The notes under the pieces were generated by a model, which made no database searches, was not told where the DNA came from, and saw only the letters and a list, made by a program, of their open reading frames with translations. Below, one piece after another: positions 43,358 to 52,789 of a stretch of DNA of 54,141 nucleotides. The DNA comes from JAWXTP01 sp044433415 (GTDB lineage Bacteria; Bacteroidota; Bacteroidia; Bacteroidales; Rikenellaceae): NCBI GenBank assembly GCA_044433415.1, contig JAWXTP010000005.1:1-54141 (forward strand), in the 5' to 3' direction. Every line of letters starts with the position of its first letter. Positions within the stretch are counted from its first letter, which is position 1. Made by a program: the position numbers and the translations under genes.

Positions 43358-44863
43358 ATGGAAGATTTTTTAAACTGTATAGATATAATTAAAAATGCTG
43401 CTGAAGAATCCAATATTATGGTTATTGGAGTTGGTGGCGGTGGTGGTAATGCTGTAAAGTATATGTATGATCATGGTATTCATAATGTGATGTTTACTAT
43501 ATGTAATACAGATGCACAAGCATTGTCAAAAAATCCTGTTCCCCAGAAAATGCAACTGGGTAGCGACTTGACACGTGGACGTGGTGCAGGAAATAGACCT
43601 GAAAGAGGCCGTGCAGCAGCGTTAGAGAGTAAGGATGATATCAGAAAACTTTTGTCAGAAACAGAAGTTGAAATGGTATTTATTACTGCTGGTATGGGTG
43701 GTGGTACAGGTACTGGTGCTGCTCCTGTAATTGCTGAAATCGCAAAAGAGTTAGAGATTTTATCTGTAGCTATTGTTACATTACCTTTCCGTAGTGAAGG
43801 GCCTACTAGGTTGTCTCAGGCTGTTGAAGGTATCAAAGAAATACGTAAGCATGTTGATTCTTTACTTATTATTGATAATGAAAGTATCAACACTATGTAT
43901 GGTGATTTGAGTTTTACAGCTGCTTTTGGTAAAAGTGATGATGTTTTATCTACAGCAGCTAAGGGTATCGCAGAGATAGTAACTAAAAATCTAATTGTTA
44001 ATGTTGACTTTGCTGACGTAAAAGAGACTATGAGCAATAGTGGTGTTGCTGTGATGGGTTTTGCAACAGCAGAGATTGATGATGATACTATAGTTTCAAG
44101 ATTAACAGAAGAGGCTTTAGAGTCTCCTTTGCTTAATCAAAATAATATCAGTGGAGCTCAGAAAATACTTGTGAAAGTAGCGTGGAAAGATGTAGAGCTT
44201 AAAATGAATGTTGTTCATGGCATCATTGCTCATATTCAAGCTGCGGCAGGAAGTCAAGCATCTTTAATTTGGGGTGCTGGTTATGATGAAACTTTAGATG
44301 ATGGACATGCTAGTGTGGTAGTTATTGCTACATGTTTTGATTCGGATGTTGCGGACAGTGTTTCACGCTCTTTGTTAGGTAGTACTGAAGATAAACAACA
44401 AACTGTAGCTGTGAAGACTCCAGAAAAGTCAGAAATAGTAGAGAAAGTGAAAAATATAGTGTCTCTTGAAGATGAAACTGTAGAGGAAGTGAAAGCCCCT
44501 GTAGCGGAAGAAGAATTTGTTATTGTTAGTAATGGTGAAGTTCAACATAATTCTAATAGTGAAAAGGTTAACGATAGCAAGATTATAATAGCTAACGATT
44601 CTATAAATATTTTGTCTTTAGATGATGAACCAGAAGAAGTTAAGGAAGAAGTAAAGGAAGAGGATGATGATTTTGTGCTAACGCCATCTTCTGAAAGTAT
44701 ATCATCTTTCACTATAAGTACTCAAGAGCCAGTTAGTACTACTTCAACTAGTAGTGAACCAACACAAGCAACTAGAGAGTATACAGCAGAGGAGTTAGAA
44801 CAGATGCCTGCTTATATACGTAGAAGATATATACTAGGAAACAAAACTGTATTGAAAAAATAG
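43358..44863 (+). CDS. ftsZ: Cell-division GTPase FtsZ
   Basis: Tubulin homologue that forms the Z ring. 501 residues: GVGGGGGNAV (24-33), the GTP signature GGGTGTG (114-120), and the catalytic T7 loop NVDFAD (215-220). The core ends near 330. A long, acidic and Ser/Thr-rich linker of about 140 residues follows, and a conserved C-terminal peptide (ELEQMPAYIRRRYILGNK) that should bind FtsA. The long tail is a Bacteroidota trait. Last gene of the cluster, followed by a strong nested hairpin. Confidence 0.97.
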   Translation: MEDFLNCIDIIKNAAEESNIMVIGVGGGGGNAVKYMYDHGIHNVMFTICNTDAQALSKNPVPQKMQLGSDLTRGRGAGNRPERGRAAALESKDDIRKLLSETEVEMVFITAGMGGGTGTGAAPVIAEIAKELEILSVAIVTLPFRSEGPTRLSQAVEGIKEIRKHVDSLLIIDNESINTMYGDLSFTAAFGKSDDVLSTAAKGIAEIVTKNLIVNVDFADVKETMSNSGVAVMGFATAEIDDDTIVSRLTEEALESPLLNQNNISGAQKILVKVAWKDVELKMNVVHGIIAHIQAAAGSQASLIWGAGYDETLDDGHASVVVIATCFDSDVADSVSRSLLGSTEDKQQTVAVKTPEKSEIVEKVKNIVSLEDETVEEVKAPVAEEEFVIVSNGEVQHNSNSEKVNDSKIIIANDSINILSLDDEPEEVKEEVKEEDDDFVLTPSSESISSFTISTQEPVSTTSTSSEPTQATREYTAEELEQMPAYIRRRYILGNKTVLKK

Positions 44864-44901
44864 TTTTCAAGATTAGTGTAATACGGTACCTTAATAGACC
44901 T

Positions 44902-45006
44902 AAAGAGGGTGGCTCAAAAGGTTAGAAACAAAACAATCAACCCCTGTTACATAGCGTGTAGCAGGGGTTGATTGTTTATTGTGGGTACTTATGGGTCACC
45001 CTCTTT
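44902..45006. terminator. Nested hairpin terminator between ftsZ and the DUF5672 gene
   Basis: An inner stem of about 20 bp (AAACAATCAACCCCTGTTAC, 44931-44950, against 44958-44977) lies inside an outer AAAGAGGGTG/CACCCTCTTT stem (44902-44911 and 44997-45006), followed by a T-run. Both flanking genes end here, so it probably works in both directions. Outer ends beginning AGAGGGTGGCTCAAAAG also resemble some IS termini, so an IS-derived origin is possible. Confidence 0.75.
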
Positions 45007-45010
45007 TTAG

Positions 45011-45796
45011 TTACTTTAATATTATAGGTTTCCAGTATTTAATCATCTTACGTTTATACCAACCATGACACCCCATAGGAGTTTCACCACTCATTAATTG
45101 ATTGCAGAATTTAGGATATTTGTCATAGCTAAACCTTAGAGCCTCTTGAATCTCAGGGTATTTAAACGAAAGACCATTTTTGTTAGGCTCAAGAGCAAAA
45201 AATACATCTTCATTAAAGATAGCTGTTCTTTTTGGGTAGTTTAAATATTGATCAGCAATAGATTTTAGTTTTACTGTTGCTTCTATATGACTTTTGATTT
45301 TACGTAAAGATAAACCACCATTACCAATTTTATTATTGGATAATTGAGAGTTAGGAGTATTTGTAAAATCACAATATTTTTTCTTTAAATAAGAGGTAAG
45401 CCTAAGGAGAGGGAATTTATAAATAGGTCTCACTAGCCAAGGTGCTCCTATATAGTCATAGCCTTTTTCACACCATGAGCTAAGGTTATCTTTAAAAATA
45501 TAACAGTCTGTTTGTGCTATAAGTATGTACTCGTAATCTGAAAAGCGCGCATAAAACTCCTCAGATAACATCAATCTGTTATAGCCTGCTATACTTTTGA
45601 AATAATCGTCCTTGAAAGATTCTATAAGTAGGTGTTTGTATTTATTTGTAAAAGAGCTAATGTCAAGACTAGAGGGCTTGACAATAGTAATAGGATATTT
45701 ACCAGCGTATGCGTTATATATGCTATCAAAAGATATTTGTTCAAACTTGTTAAGGTCTATTTTGTATATAGGAATAACTACACTTACTTGTTTCAT
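45011..45796 (-). CDS. DUF5672 glycosyltransferase-like protein
   Basis: 261 residues. The segments YIGAPWLVRP (about 136) and KIGNGGLSLRKIKSH (about 176) and the EDVFFAL block match the DUF5672 family, found next to glycan-assembly genes in Bacteroidota and predicted to have a GT-A-like fold. Substrate unknown. It stands alone, opposite to ftsZ; no other glycan genes are beside it. Confidence 0.75.
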   Translation of the reverse strand: MKQVSVVIPIYKIDLNKFEQISFDSIYNAYAGKYPITIVKPSSLDISSFTNKYKHLLIESFKDDYFKSIAGYNRLMLSEEFYARFSDYEYILIAQTDCYIFKDNLSSWCEKGYDYIGAPWLVRPIYKFPLLRLTSYLKKKYCDFTNTPNSQLSNNKIGNGGLSLRKIKSHIEATVKLKSIADQYLNYPKRTAIFNEDVFFALEPNKNGLSFKYPEIQEALRFSYDKYPKFCNQLMSGETPMGCHGWYKRKMIKYWKPIILK

Positions 45797-45972
45797 GTTT
45801 AGATAATTAGGAGTTAAGAGTTAAGAATTAAGAATTGCGATAAGCGACAAAAATAATTCTTATAAGATTACTGTGTAAAATTTATGAACAAAATTAACTA
45901 TTTTGTGTGAAATTTCAAATATTAAATATTTTTTTTAAAGATATAGATATTTCTTAGTATAATTAATTTGAT

Positions 45973-46004
45973 ATTGTTTTAGTTAAAATAAATTCATATA
46001 TTTG
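45973..46004 (+). promoter_or_regulatory. Promoter of the beta-helix gene
   Basis: ATTG (45973-45976) then 20 bp then TATATTTG (45997-46004) fits the Bacteroidota consensus. A near-palindrome TACGTATAACGTATGTA follows directly at 46005-46021 and could be an operator. The ATG is 55 bp downstream. The 160 bp to the left hold only short AT-rich repeats (AGTTAAGAGTTAAGAATTA). Confidence 0.6.
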
Positions 46005-46058
46005 TACGTATAACGTATGTATATCATATGGATTATGTATAACCTATAAATTTAAATT

Positions 46059-48215
46059 ATGAAATCGAGAATTTTACCCCTTTTATTATTCACATTACTA
46101 CATTTAGTTTTTTTAGATTCTGCTCTTGCTCAGCAGCATGTTTATTTATCACCAGATGGTAGCGATGCTGGTGATGGCACTTCTAAAAAACCTTATCAAA
46201 CATTAAATAAAGCCTTAGAAGGAAATTTAAGCGTTTCCTTGACAGATACATTATTTGTAGAAGTAGAAAAAGGAGACTATTTTCTTGAAAGTGCCCTTGT
46301 TGTTAATACTCCTAGTACAAGACCTATAGTTATACGCTCTAAAGGAGCTAAGAAAGCTAATTTTATTGGTGGACTCGAGGTAAAAGGTTGGGAAGAATGT
46401 GGTAATGGACTCTATCGTGCTTATGTTCCTAAGGTTAAGCAATATGGATTTAAATTTGAACAATTTTTTGTTAATGGACTAAGAGCTACTGTAGCTCAAA
46501 CACCTAATAAAGATTGGTTTATTGTTAAAAGTAGTGAGGAATTTCCTTTCATAGGTGGTGAGGATAGAATGGCAAAATTTGCTATGCAACGTATAGACTT
46601 CGAAAAGGAAGATATGGAGACCCTTAAGAGCTTGTCAGAAAGTGAAAAGTCAGAAGTAAGATTGCGTTTTTATCATAAATGGGATAATACTCAGAAAATA
46701 ACAAGTAGCGTTAATATTGATTCTTCTTGTGTCTTTATATGTGGACAAGGAATGAAGCGTTGGAATCCTATAACTACTGGTTCGCGCTGTATTATGTTTG
46801 GCTATAAGGCGGCTTTAGATGTTCCTGGTGAGTGGTATTTAGATCAAGAAGAAGCCTATGTTTATTATATGCCTAGAGAGGGAGAAGATATGGCTTCTGC
46901 TCAATGTATAGCTCCAACTTTAAAGCAGTGGGTTGTTATGACAGGAAAGCCTGATCAGCCTATAAAAAACATAAGTTTTGAGAATGTATCTTTTGGTTAT
47001 AGTTCTTTAATTATGCCTCACACAGGAAACGAACCTATGCAAGCAGCTGCAAAAGTTGAAGCAGCAATAGAATTTGACTATGTAGAGAATGTAAACTTTA
47101 CTTCTTGTGATGTACAACATACAGGAGGTTATGCTATTTGGTATAGAAGAGAGTGTCATAATAATACTATTGAGAAATGTTACGTAGCAGATCTTGGTGC
47201 TGGAGGTATAAAGATAGGAGAGACAGTATTACGTGATAATAAAAGAGCTGTGACAAGCCACAATGTAGTGAATAATACCATAGTTACTAATGTTGGTAGC
47301 GTACTTCCTTGTGGTGTGGGCATAGCAATTCTTCATGCTAGTGATAATAGACTTACTCATAACGATATTTCAAATTTGAAATATTCAGGAGTCTCTGTAG
47401 GTTGGTTATGGGGATATAATGAGAATACAGAGAAAGGAAGAAGTGTTATTTCTGATGATGGTACTGTTACTTCTGGTATTATATCTGTGCCTAGTCCTGC
47501 TGTAAATAATACAGTAATGTATAATCATATTCATCACATTGGTTGGGGTGAATTATCTGATATGGGTGCTGTTTATACCTTAGGAGAGTCGCCTGGTACT
47601 AAGATAAATAACAATGTAATTCATGATGTTTTGTCTTATGATTATGGTGGTTGGGGTTTATACACAGATGAAGGTTCTTCATATATAGAGATGTGTAATA
47701 ACTTAGTGTATAGATGTAAGAGTGGTGGTTTCCACCAACACTATGGTAAGGATAATAAGATAGAAAATAATATCCTTGCTTATAGTTATTATTACCAGGT
47801 TAAATTCACAAGGGCTGAGGAGCATAACTCTTTTTCGTTTAAGCATAATATAATCTTACAAGATAAGGGCGAAACCCTAGCAGGTGTATGGGAAGAAGGT
47901 CCAGCCGAGGTAGACTATAATTTATATTGGCATACAGATGGAGAGTTAGACTTCTTTGGAAAGACCTTTGATGAATGGCGTAAGTTTAAAGAGCCACATT
48001 CTGTTAACTTAAACCCAGGATTTAAGGATGTTTTAAATGATGATTACACTTTTGCTTCAACAAGGGCGGCTAAGAAAATAAAATTTGTACCTTTTGATTA
48101 TTCAACGGTTGGTGTTTATGGATGTGACGAATGGATAGAGAAAGCGAAGCTGTCAGATGATTTAATAGAGGCGTTTAAATATGCTTCTGCTACACGTCTT
48201 AAAAAGGATAAGTGA
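46059..48215 (+). CDS. Secreted right-handed beta-helix protein (GH141-like)
   Basis: 718 residues with a Sec signal (cleavage after ALA, residue 24). It starts HVYLSPDGSDAGDGTSKKPYQ, the usual opening of parallel beta-helix carbohydrate enzymes, and carries many short parallel-helix repeats with Asn/His-rich turns (IENNIL, NNTIEKC, TKINNNVIHD). The C-terminal half, with ELSDMGAVYTLGESPGT and YGGWGLYTDEGSS, resembles glycoside hydrolase family 141-like proteins; family and substrate need a profile search. Single gene, no SusC/SusD pair nearby. Confidence 0.75.
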   Translation: MKSRILPLLLFTLLHLVFLDSALAQQHVYLSPDGSDAGDGTSKKPYQTLNKALEGNLSVSLTDTLFVEVEKGDYFLESALVVNTPSTRPIVIRSKGAKKANFIGGLEVKGWEECGNGLYRAYVPKVKQYGFKFEQFFVNGLRATVAQTPNKDWFIVKSSEEFPFIGGEDRMAKFAMQRIDFEKEDMETLKSLSESEKSEVRLRFYHKWDNTQKITSSVNIDSSCVFICGQGMKRWNPITTGSRCIMFGYKAALDVPGEWYLDQEEAYVYYMPREGEDMASAQCIAPTLKQWVVMTGKPDQPIKNISFENVSFGYSSLIMPHTGNEPMQAAAKVEAAIEFDYVENVNFTSCDVQHTGGYAIWYRRECHNNTIEKCYVADLGAGGIKIGETVLRDNKRAVTSHNVVNNTIVTNVGSVLPCGVGIAILHASDNRLTHNDISNLKYSGVSVGWLWGYNENTEKGRSVISDDGTVTSGIISVPSPAVNNTVMYNHIHHIGWGELSDMGAVYTLGESPGTKINNNVIHDVLSYDYGGWGLYTDEGSSYIEMCNNLVYRCKSGGFHQHYGKDNKIENNILAYSYYYQVKFTRAEEHNSFSFKHNIILQDKGETLAGVWEEGPAEVDYNLYWHTDGELDFFGKTFDEWRKFKEPHSVNLNPGFKDVLNDDYTFASTRAAKKIKFVPFDYSTVGVYGCDEWIEKAKLSDDLIEAFKYASATRLKKDK

Positions 48216-48398
48216 TTACGGTAAACGTTAAGTTTACGGTAATTACTCACAATTTTTACAAAATTGTGCGCTCAGTTGTCTCGAAGAGCAACTGAAGGCG
48301 AGTTTTTGTTCACTTTTTTCAAAAAGTGTTAAACGAAACTTTGCAATTACCCCCCATTTTGGCTTGATAGTGCCAAAGTGGGGGTAATTGCAAAGTTT
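48216..48398 (+). terminator. Array of five hairpins after the beta-helix gene
   Basis: In order: TTACGGTAAAC/GTTTACGGTAA (48217-48242), CACAATTT/AAATTGTG (48248-48268), TCAGTTG/CAACTGA (48272-48295), CACTTTT/AAAAGTG (48311-48328), and a long stem from AAACTTTGCAATTACCCC (48336-48363 with 48372-48398). The last has about 27 near-perfect pairs and would be a very strong terminator. The number of hairpins exceeds what termination needs. Confidence 0.65.
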
Positions 48399-48473
48399 TA
48401 AAGCCTGTAAGTAATTGTAGATAAGTATATTTACCTTTTAGGATATTGGACAAAGTAAATGATTTACCTTTTG

Positions 48474-48493
48474 CCCCCTCGAATTCTAGGGGG
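48474..48493 (-). terminator. Terminator of prmC-recX
   Basis: CCCCCT (48474-48479) and AGGGGG (48488-48493) form a short GC-rich hairpin 4 bp past the recX stop, with the loop CGAATTCT. Confidence 0.5.
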
Positions 48494-48497
48494 TTAA

Positions 48498-48983
48498 TTA
48501 TTCTAACTTATCTATAGCTCTTGTAATTTCATCATGCTCAAACCCACGGGACATTGCGTATCTGAATAATTTACCCTTTAATTCATAATCGCTATTTGCC
48601 TTTGTGTTACGTTTCTTTTTCGCTAATAACGCTATTAGGTTTTCAAGAGAATTATCGTCGTTTATGGTTCCAAGGGCCTCTTCAATGATATCCTTATCTA
48701 TACCTTTGGTGCTTAGAGCTGTTTTGATTTTATATTTCCCCCATGAGCTAAAAGTTGTTTTGTCTCTTACGAAGGCTTCTGCAAAACGTCTATCACTTAT
48801 CCATTTCTCAGAAATTAATCTTTTTAATATTTTCTCCTGACTTTCAGGGTCTATTTCCCATTTTGTCATAAGTCTTATAGCATCACCACTACATTTCTCT
48901 GTCCTAGAACATAAAGCCATAAGTTTCATAAGTGCCGCTTCGGGTGTTACTACGCGTTTTATTTTTGGTTTATAGAAATTCAT
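48498..48983 (-). CDS. recX: Regulatory protein RecX
   Basis: Small helical modulator of RecA. 161 residues made of three-helix repeats; RFAEAFVRDK and the ALSTKGIDKDIIEEAL region fit the RecX pattern, as does the FRYAMSRGFEHDEITRAI end. Overlaps the prmC stop by 4 bp (ATGA type), so translation is coupled. recA is not in the window. Confidence 0.85.
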   Translation of the reverse strand: MNFYKPKIKRVVTPEAALMKLMALCSRTEKCSGDAIRLMTKWEIDPESQEKILKRLISEKWISDRRFAEAFVRDKTTFSSWGKYKIKTALSTKGIDKDIIEEALGTINDDNSLENLIALLAKKKRNTKANSDYELKGKLFRYAMSRGFEHDEITRAIDKLE

Positions 48984-49828
48984 CGTTTTGCTACTGCTAT
49001 TCTAGGTTTTTCAAATAGGTCATTTATTATGCGAACATCTTTATAACCCTTTGTTGTTAATAAATCTATCATCTCTAGTTTGAAGTATTCGTTAATCTCA
49101 AAATAAAGTTTACCACCTTCTTTTAGTGCATCAAGGGCTAGAGTTGCAATTTTGTTGTAGAAAATTAAAGGGTCATTATCTTCAACAAAAAGAGCTAAAT
49201 GAGGTTCATAGTTAAGCACATTGTCTTTCATCTCTTTCTTTTCAGAATTGGTAACATAAGGAGGATTGCTAACTATTATATCGAATCCTGTTTCTAACTT
49301 TTCACATTTTAGTAGGTCACATTCTATAAATTTTACTCCTGCCCCTAGTTTGTTGCTGTTTGTTTTTGCAACTTCTAGAGCCTTAGTACTTACGTCTAAG
49401 CCGTAAACTTCCGAACCCTCTATTTCTAAAGATAGGGATACACAAATTGCTCCACTACCACTACCAAGGTCTATTATTTTGGGGTTTGAAGTTTTGTTTT
49501 CAGCAATTATTAGTCTAACAAGTTCCTCTGTTTCAGGTCTAGGAATAAGAGTGTTTTCGTTAACCGTAAATTCACGACCATAGAACTCCCTTTTACCTAA
49601 GATGTATTCTATAGGCAGGTCATTGAGTAGATTAGCTATGATTTCGTTCTCTTTTCCTGGTGTGGATTCTATAGTGTCATCACCAAAAGCAATAATCTTT
49701 GTGCGTGACAACCCATATAAAGCCTCTAGTATTAAATAAGAAAGTGTAGAAGCAGTATGCGTTTCGAATTTCGGAGCAAGCTCGTTAATTATATGTTTAT
49801 GTATGGCTCTAATTTGTCTATTCATCAT
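48980..49828 (-). CDS. prmC: Release-factor glutamine methyltransferase PrmC
   Basis: SAM-dependent methylase of the GGQ glutamine of release factors RF1/RF2. 282 residues: helical N-terminal domain, SAM loop DLGSGSGAICVSL near 120, and the catalytic NPPYVT (about 190). Normal length. Operon with recX; divergent from ribD with only 41 bp between them, where the two promoters overlap. Confidence 0.93.
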   Translation of the reverse strand: MMNRQIRAIHKHIINELAPKFETHTASTLSYLILEALYGLSRTKIIAFGDDTIESTPGKENEIIANLLNDLPIEYILGKREFYGREFTVNENTLIPRPETEELVRLIIAENKTSNPKIIDLGSGSGAICVSLSLEIEGSEVYGLDVSTKALEVAKTNSNKLGAGVKFIECDLLKCEKLETGFDIIVSNPPYVTNSEKKEMKDNVLNYEPHLALFVEDNDPLIFYNKIATLALDALKEGGKLYFEINEYFKLEMIDLLTTKGYKDVRIINDLFEKPRIAVAKR

Positions 49829-49852
49829 ATTTTATTTATCTTTACAAAGATA
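49813..49852. promoter_or_regulatory. Overlapping divergent promoters prmC/ribD
   Basis: TATCTTTACAAAGATA (49837-49852) is a palindrome that contains a -7 box on each strand. For ribD, TTTG (49813-49816) lies 20 bp before TATCTTTA. For prmC, TATCTTTG (minus, 49845-49852) has only a weak TTG 21 bp away, inside ribD. The two promoters therefore overlap and may exclude each other. Confidence 0.5.
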
Positions 49853-49869
49853 CAAATTAATTTAAAGAA

Positions 49870-50952
49870 ATGACAACAGACGAAAAATATATGAGCTATG
49901 CTCTTCAACTTGCCCAGCGCGGTGGGATTAATGTATTGACAAACCCTAATGTGGGTTCTGTCGTAGTTTATAATGGAAGAATCATAGGTGAGGGTTATCA
50001 TAGACAATATGGTAAGGCTCACGCAGAAGTTAATGCTATAGATAGCGTGAAAGACGAAGATAGACAATATCTATCAGAGTCTACTATATACGTAAATCTA
50101 GAGCCTTGTTGTCATACGGGAAAGACTCCTCCGTGTACTCAAAAGATTATTGACAATGGCCTGAAAAGAGTGGTTATAGGCATGCAAGATCCTTTCCCTC
50201 AGGTGAATGGTGAGGGGATTGCTATTCTAAGACAGGCAGGTATAGATGTTACTGTAGGCGTATTAGAGCAGGAAAGTATAGATTTAAATAAAAACTTTAT
50301 TGTTTATAATGCACATAAGCGACCTTATATAATATTTAAATGGGCTCAAACTTTAGACGGCTTTATAGATAGTGATAGAACTGCTGATATGCAAGCTGCT
50401 TGGCTTACAGGTGAACGATGTAAACAACTTGTTCATAAATGGCGCAGTGAGATTAATGGTATCATGGTAGGAAGTTCTACAATAGAAAAGGACAACCCTA
50501 GATTAAATACCAGAGAATGGAGCGGAGCATCACCTGTTAAAATAACTATTGACAGAGAGGGTAAATTAAAAGAAGAAGGTGCTTTCTTTATGCCAGATTC
50601 TAAGAAGATTATATTTACTGAGGTGGATAAAGTTTCGGACAAGGAAGATGTTGAATATATAAAGGTTGATTTCTCTAGCGAAGGTGCTATTAAAGAAGTT
50701 ATGGAACATCTTTACAGGCTTAAAATTAAGGTTCTTATGGTTGAGGGCGGCACAAAGTTAGTTAAGCTATTGGTTGAAAATGGTCTTTTTGATGAAGCTA
50801 GGGTTTTTAGCTCCCCTATTATGCTTTCAGAATTAAAAGGTGGTGAAAACTTGAAAGGAGTAAAAGCCCCTATGGTTCCAGAACCTCAAAATACAAAAGT
50901 TGAACTGATAGATAATATTACCTTGAAGACTTGTTATTACCGTAATTATTAA
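49870..50952 (+). CDS. ribD: Riboflavin biosynthesis deaminase/reductase RibD
   Basis: Two-domain cytosolic enzyme of riboflavin synthesis. 360 residues: N-terminal deaminase with the zinc site HAE (51-53) and PCCHTGKTPPC (79-89), C-terminal reductase (about 150-360) with GIMVGSSTIEKDNPRLNTR and the VEGGTKL block. Length is typical. Monocistronic; no FMN riboswitch fits in the 41-bp upstream gap. Confidence 0.95.
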   Translation: MTTDEKYMSYALQLAQRGGINVLTNPNVGSVVVYNGRIIGEGYHRQYGKAHAEVNAIDSVKDEDRQYLSESTIYVNLEPCCHTGKTPPCTQKIIDNGLKRVVIGMQDPFPQVNGEGIAILRQAGIDVTVGVLEQESIDLNKNFIVYNAHKRPYIIFKWAQTLDGFIDSDRTADMQAAWLTGERCKQLVHKWRSEINGIMVGSSTIEKDNPRLNTREWSGASPVKITIDREGKLKEEGAFFMPDSKKIIFTEVDKVSDKEDVEYIKVDFSSEGAIKEVMEHLYRLKIKVLMVEGGTKLVKLLVENGLFDEARVFSSPIMLSELKGGENLKGVKAPMVPEPQNTKVELIDNITLKTCYYRNY

Positions 50953-50984
50953 AACTACTTTTAAATTCTACGAACAATGCATAT

Positions 50985-51047
50985 ACGACACTCTGTGTCG
51001 TTTATATAATACTAACGTATTATAAGGGCAGACATAGAAGTCTGCCC
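50985..51047. terminator. Three hairpins between ribD and cstA
   Basis: ACGACAC/GTGTCGT (50985-51001), ATAATAC/GTATTAT (51006-51023) and GGGCAGAC/GTCTGCCC (51026-51047) lie in the 178-bp gap between two convergent genes. The last is the strongest. They probably end both transcripts. Confidence 0.5.
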
Positions 51048-51130
51048 CTACAGAACCGCCACTATACTAATTACCATTAGGCTAAAATGCAAGGTGCTGT
51101 GTCCTTATTAAACAGTATCTATCATTCCAT

Positions 51131-52549
51131 TTATTTTTTGTCAATTTTGTTTTTCCAGAAAAAGAAAAGAGCAGTTGCAAAAACCACACTTATAGCGCCC
51201 ACTATGTAAGAAACTTGTTGAGTTAAGCCTAAGCCTTCAGGTGCCACACATATATAAGTAACACATATAACACTCATAAACAATGCAGGAATCAAAGTTA
51301 TAATATAAGGTTTCTTAGCGTAAGCAAGGAAAACGGTAATAGCCCAAAGAGTAAATACAGCAAGAGTTTGATTAGACCAAGCAAAATAGCGCCATATCAA
51401 ATTAAAACCTTCTGCATCTTTTAAACTATATAGCAATAATGCTAAAGTTATTACAAACATAGGAATACTGATGTAAAGTCTACGTTTTATATTTTTTTGA
51501 TCAAGTTTTAGGAAATCTGCAATGATAAGACGAGCTGAACGTAAAGCAGTGTCACCCGAAGAAATAGGTGCGGCAATAACTCCCAATATAGCAAGTAAAC
51601 CACCAGCAACTCCCAACCAATCAGAAGTAATAGAATTTACTATTACAGAAGCATTGTTCTCTTGCATTCCGTTTTCATGAAAGTAATAAGTTGCGGCAGC
51701 TGCCCAAATAAGAGCTACTACACCTTCAGTAATCATAGCCCCATAAAATACAGGCTTGCCGTGATATTCAGAAGTCATGCAACGAGCCATAAGAGGACTT
51801 TGAGTAGCGTGGAAACCAGACATAGCTCCACAGGCTATACTTACAAACATTATAGGGAAAATAGGTAGAGACTCAGCTAAAGGGTGAGTATTTTGTAAGC
51901 CTTCCCATATTTCAGGAAGCTCAGGTTGTTTCACATATAACATAACAAGAATCCCTACAGCCATAAATATTAAAGCTATAGCAAAAAGAGGATATATTTT
52001 ACCTATAACCTTATCAATAGGCAACATCGTTGCAAGGATGTAGTAAACAAATATTATTATTATCCAAAATGTAACGTCTAGACTGTCAGGAGTTAAAGCA
52101 CCTAATAAACCTGCTGGACCTGCAACAAATACCGCTCCTACAAGCATCATAAATATTGCAGTAAAGCATCTCATTACCTGTTTTGTGGTTGTGCCAAGAT
52201 ACTTACCTATAATTTCAGGTAAGCTCATACCTCCATTCCTAAGAGACAACATACCTGCAAGGTAATCATGTGTTGCTCCTGCGAAGATACTACCTAACAC
52301 TATCCAGATGTATGAAGCGCTACCAAATTTAGCACCCATGATAGCACCAAAGATAGGTCCTAGACCTGCGATATTTAAAAATTGAATCATAAAGATTTTC
52401 CATGTAGGAAGAGGTATAAAGTCTACACCGTCAGCTTTAGTAAGGGCAGGAGTTTTACGATCGTCAGGACCAAACACGCGTTCAACGAAGCTGCCATATA
52501 TGAAATAGCCTGCTATAAGTGCAACGAGGCATAATGTAAAAGTAATCAT
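51131..52549 (-). CDS. cstA: CstA-type carbon starvation transporter
   Basis: 472-residue inner-membrane protein with about 12-14 helices. NIAGLGPIFGAIMGAKFGSAS (read here in parts: NIAGLGPIFGA, GSIFAGATHDY, ISSGDTALRSAR) is characteristic of the CstA family, whose E. coli members import peptides or pyruvate. It is shorter than E. coli CstA (701). It is 8 bp after the tiny Cys protein gene and shares its promoter. Confidence 0.9.
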   Translation of the reverse strand: MITFTLCLVALIAGYFIYGSFVERVFGPDDRKTPALTKADGVDFIPLPTWKIFMIQFLNIAGLGPIFGAIMGAKFGSASYIWIVLGSIFAGATHDYLAGMLSLRNGGMSLPEIIGKYLGTTTKQVMRCFTAIFMMLVGAVFVAGPAGLLGALTPDSLDVTFWIIIIFVYYILATMLPIDKVIGKIYPLFAIALIFMAVGILVMLYVKQPELPEIWEGLQNTHPLAESLPIFPIMFVSIACGAMSGFHATQSPLMARCMTSEYHGKPVFYGAMITEGVVALIWAAAATYYFHENGMQENNASVIVNSITSDWLGVAGGLLAILGVIAAPISSGDTALRSARLIIADFLKLDQKNIKRRLYISIPMFVITLALLLYSLKDAEGFNLIWRYFAWSNQTLAVFTLWAITVFLAYAKKPYIITLIPALFMSVICVTYICVAPEGLGLTQQVSYIVGAISVVFATALFFFWKNKIDKK

Positions 52550-52557
52550 TATAGATA

Positions 52558-52743
52558 CTAATTATATTTTGTGAATTTATATTTGTTTTTTATTTCGCTT
52601 TTTTGTTCTTGATTTAGGGTTTTATAATAGGCTTTCCACCCAGGACAAAAATTAATATGCCATCGCCAAAATTTACCTATTAATGAGTCGTGATTCTTAT
52701 CATAGGCGCTCCTCATCTTACAATCTTCACACAATTTCTTCAT
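52558..52743 (-). CDS. Small cysteine-containing protein upstream of cstA
   Basis: 61 residues with CEDC (Cys5, Cys8), a central FWRWHINFCPGWKAYYKTL segment (Cys33) and a basic C-terminus. No membrane segment. Close coupling to cstA (8 bp) and a consensus promoter directly upstream show that it is a real gene. In E. coli the cstA-like genes have a small partner (YbdD/YjiX), but this protein does not look like those. I do not recognise a named family; it could bind a metal. Confidence 0.7.
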   Translation of the reverse strand: MKKLCEDCKMRSAYDKNHDSLIGKFWRWHINFCPGWKAYYKTLNQEQKSEIKNKYKFTKYN

Positions 52744-52789
52744 GATTCTAATTTATAAATGTTTAGTTGTTTATACTCAATAAAGTACG

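Noticed and set aside
49829..49869. FMN riboswitch upstream of ribD
   Set aside because: Only 41 bp separate ribD and prmC, far too short for the element.
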